Source: Halioxenophilus sp033283405 | GTDB lineage: Bacteria > Pseudomonadota > Gammaproteobacteria > Pseudomonadales > Cellvibrionaceae | Length of the DNA: 64,000 bases | Assembly (NCBI RefSeq): GCF_033283405.1 | Contig: NZ_JAWMQR010000002.1 | Coordinates: 124,001 to 188,000 of the forward strand | Direction of reading: 5' to 3' | Part shown: positions 63,454-64,000 of the stretch, piece after piece | Layout of the letters: every line of letters begins with the position of its first letter | How positions within the stretch are numbered: position 1 is the stretch's first letter | Made by a program: the position numbers and the translations under genes | Notes under the pieces: generated by a model | Told to the model about the DNA's origin: nothing | Databases searched by the model: none | Seen by the model: only the letters and a program-made list of their open reading frames with translations

Positions 63454-64000
63454 TTAACGCTCAAGCCAACGACTCGGATCGGCCCGGTGCCAACGGCGAA
63501 AATCCTGAATGCCGTAGTACTCCTGATCCTCGCCCACCGCATCGGTAAAGCCATCGTAGCGCCAGGCAAACTGCGACCACCACTGGCCACGGTCGGGGAA
63601 GAGCATAAACTCCGCTGGCACCGTAGCCTGACCCACGGCATGCAGTTCACGCCCTAAATTATCGTGCAGGATCACCTCCACCTTATCAGGCCGGGGGCCG
63701 GCCCGCTCCAATACCCGGCGCACACCGCCGGTTACCGGGGCGATCACGCCATCGCGAAAAATATAACCACCCACCACCTTGGTATCGCGGCTGTTGTCCC
63801 AATCCTTGGCCAACAGATGCCAGCCGTTGTTGGCATCCGCCGACGACCAGCTGTAACCACCCGGTACCACCTTCTCCAAAAAACGGGGGCCGTTGGAGCC
63901 GTCTCGAATGGAGAAACAGTTAACCTCATACATCTGGCCATCCAACTCGACGGTGCCCTCAATTCGGCCCGGCTGTTCAAAATGGAGTTTAAAGGCTTTG
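63454..64000 (-). CDS. Hypothetical protein, 5' end outside the window
   Basis: The frame is open to the window's end, so the N-terminus is missing; about 182 residues are visible. The segment ELDGQMYEVNCFSIRDGSNG is beta-rich, followed by a PGGYSWSSADANNGW region and a C-terminus DFRRWHRADPSRWLER. It may belong to the lipocalin-like or DUF7064-type proteins, but I cannot confirm. It is upstream of the fusion gene in the same direction. Confidence 0.55.
   Translation of the reverse strand, partial: KAFKLHFEQPGRIEGTVELDGQMYEVNCFSIRDGSNGPRFLEKVVPGGYSWSSADANNGWHLLAKDWDNSRDTKVVGGYIFRDGVIAPVTGGVRRVLERAGPRPDKVEVILHDNLGRELHAVGQATVPAEFMLFPDRGQWWSQFAWRYDGFTDAVGEDQEYYGIQDFRRWHRADPSRWLER

Overview
The window reads as chromosomal DNA of a marine-type gammaproteobacterium. 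Cellvibrionales-like relatives (Spongiibacteraceae or Halieaceae) are my best guess, from the moderate-to-high GC, Gram-negative envelope genes (a TonB-dependent receptor, lipoproteins with lipoboxes, peptidyl-dipeptidase Dcp), RdgC, QmcA/NfeD, a YtfJ-like protein and an F420-type Ddn-family protein. The taxonomy is inference. I saw no phage, insertion sequence, tRNA, rRNA or CRISPR array.

Positions 1-36653 form one large locus devoted to nitrogen heterocycles, most likely purines or oxopurines/pterins. It starts with an NCS2 permease, an AtzG-like/AtzE-like amidase pair and an MFS carrier (1-4364). Three exported amidohydrolases follow: a minus-strand operon of a secreted adenine-deaminase-like enzyme, a HupE/UreJ membrane protein and a secreted COG0402 deaminase (9062-4409), with another secreted COG0402 deaminase on the opposite strand (9303-10685). 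Next come a creatininase-family enzyme and a Rid protein (10787-12007), and a TonB receptor leading into an NMT1/THI5-type ABC importer and a cytosolic 8-oxoguanine-deaminase-like enzyme (12411-18873). A minus-strand group carries an adenosine/adenine deaminase, an acyl-CoA-dehydrogenase-like flavoprotein and a second adenine-deaminase homologue (18958-23103), divergent from an AzgA-like permease (23406-24731). A RutR-like TetR regulator follows (24882-25574).

An array of near-identical, roughly 150-bp hairpin-rich tandem repeats lies upstream of the regulator (25590-26719). Then comes a BMP-family nucleoside-type ABC importer (26799-31414, minus), divergent from an operon with a 2-oxoglutarate oxygenase, a second NMT1-type ABC importer and a second cytosolic 8-oxoguanine-deaminase-like enzyme (31808-36653). 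Sites resembling the RutR box (TTGACCAnnTGGTCAA) lie in front of several of these units. My working model is outer-membrane uptake and periplasmic deamination, then import by several inner-membrane carriers, then cytosolic deamination, under one nucleobase-sensing repressor. The substrate is not established. No xanthine dehydrogenase, uricase or allantoinase is in the window.

Positions 36849-64000 are a more ordinary mix: an esterase, a methyltransferase, two PAS-GGDEF cyclases, a YHS protein, a GntP-type permease, QmcA/NfeD, RdgC, a sterol-desaturase-type hydroxylase, two MFS exporters, an EthD-like protein, lipoproteins, a Ddn-like protein, endonuclease IV, an AhpD-like protein, a YtfJ-like protein, a large secreted clan-A glycoside hydrolase, a lipoprotein Dcp, and an unusual NlpC/P60-like plus DTW-domain fusion. 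The last gene runs off the end of the window.
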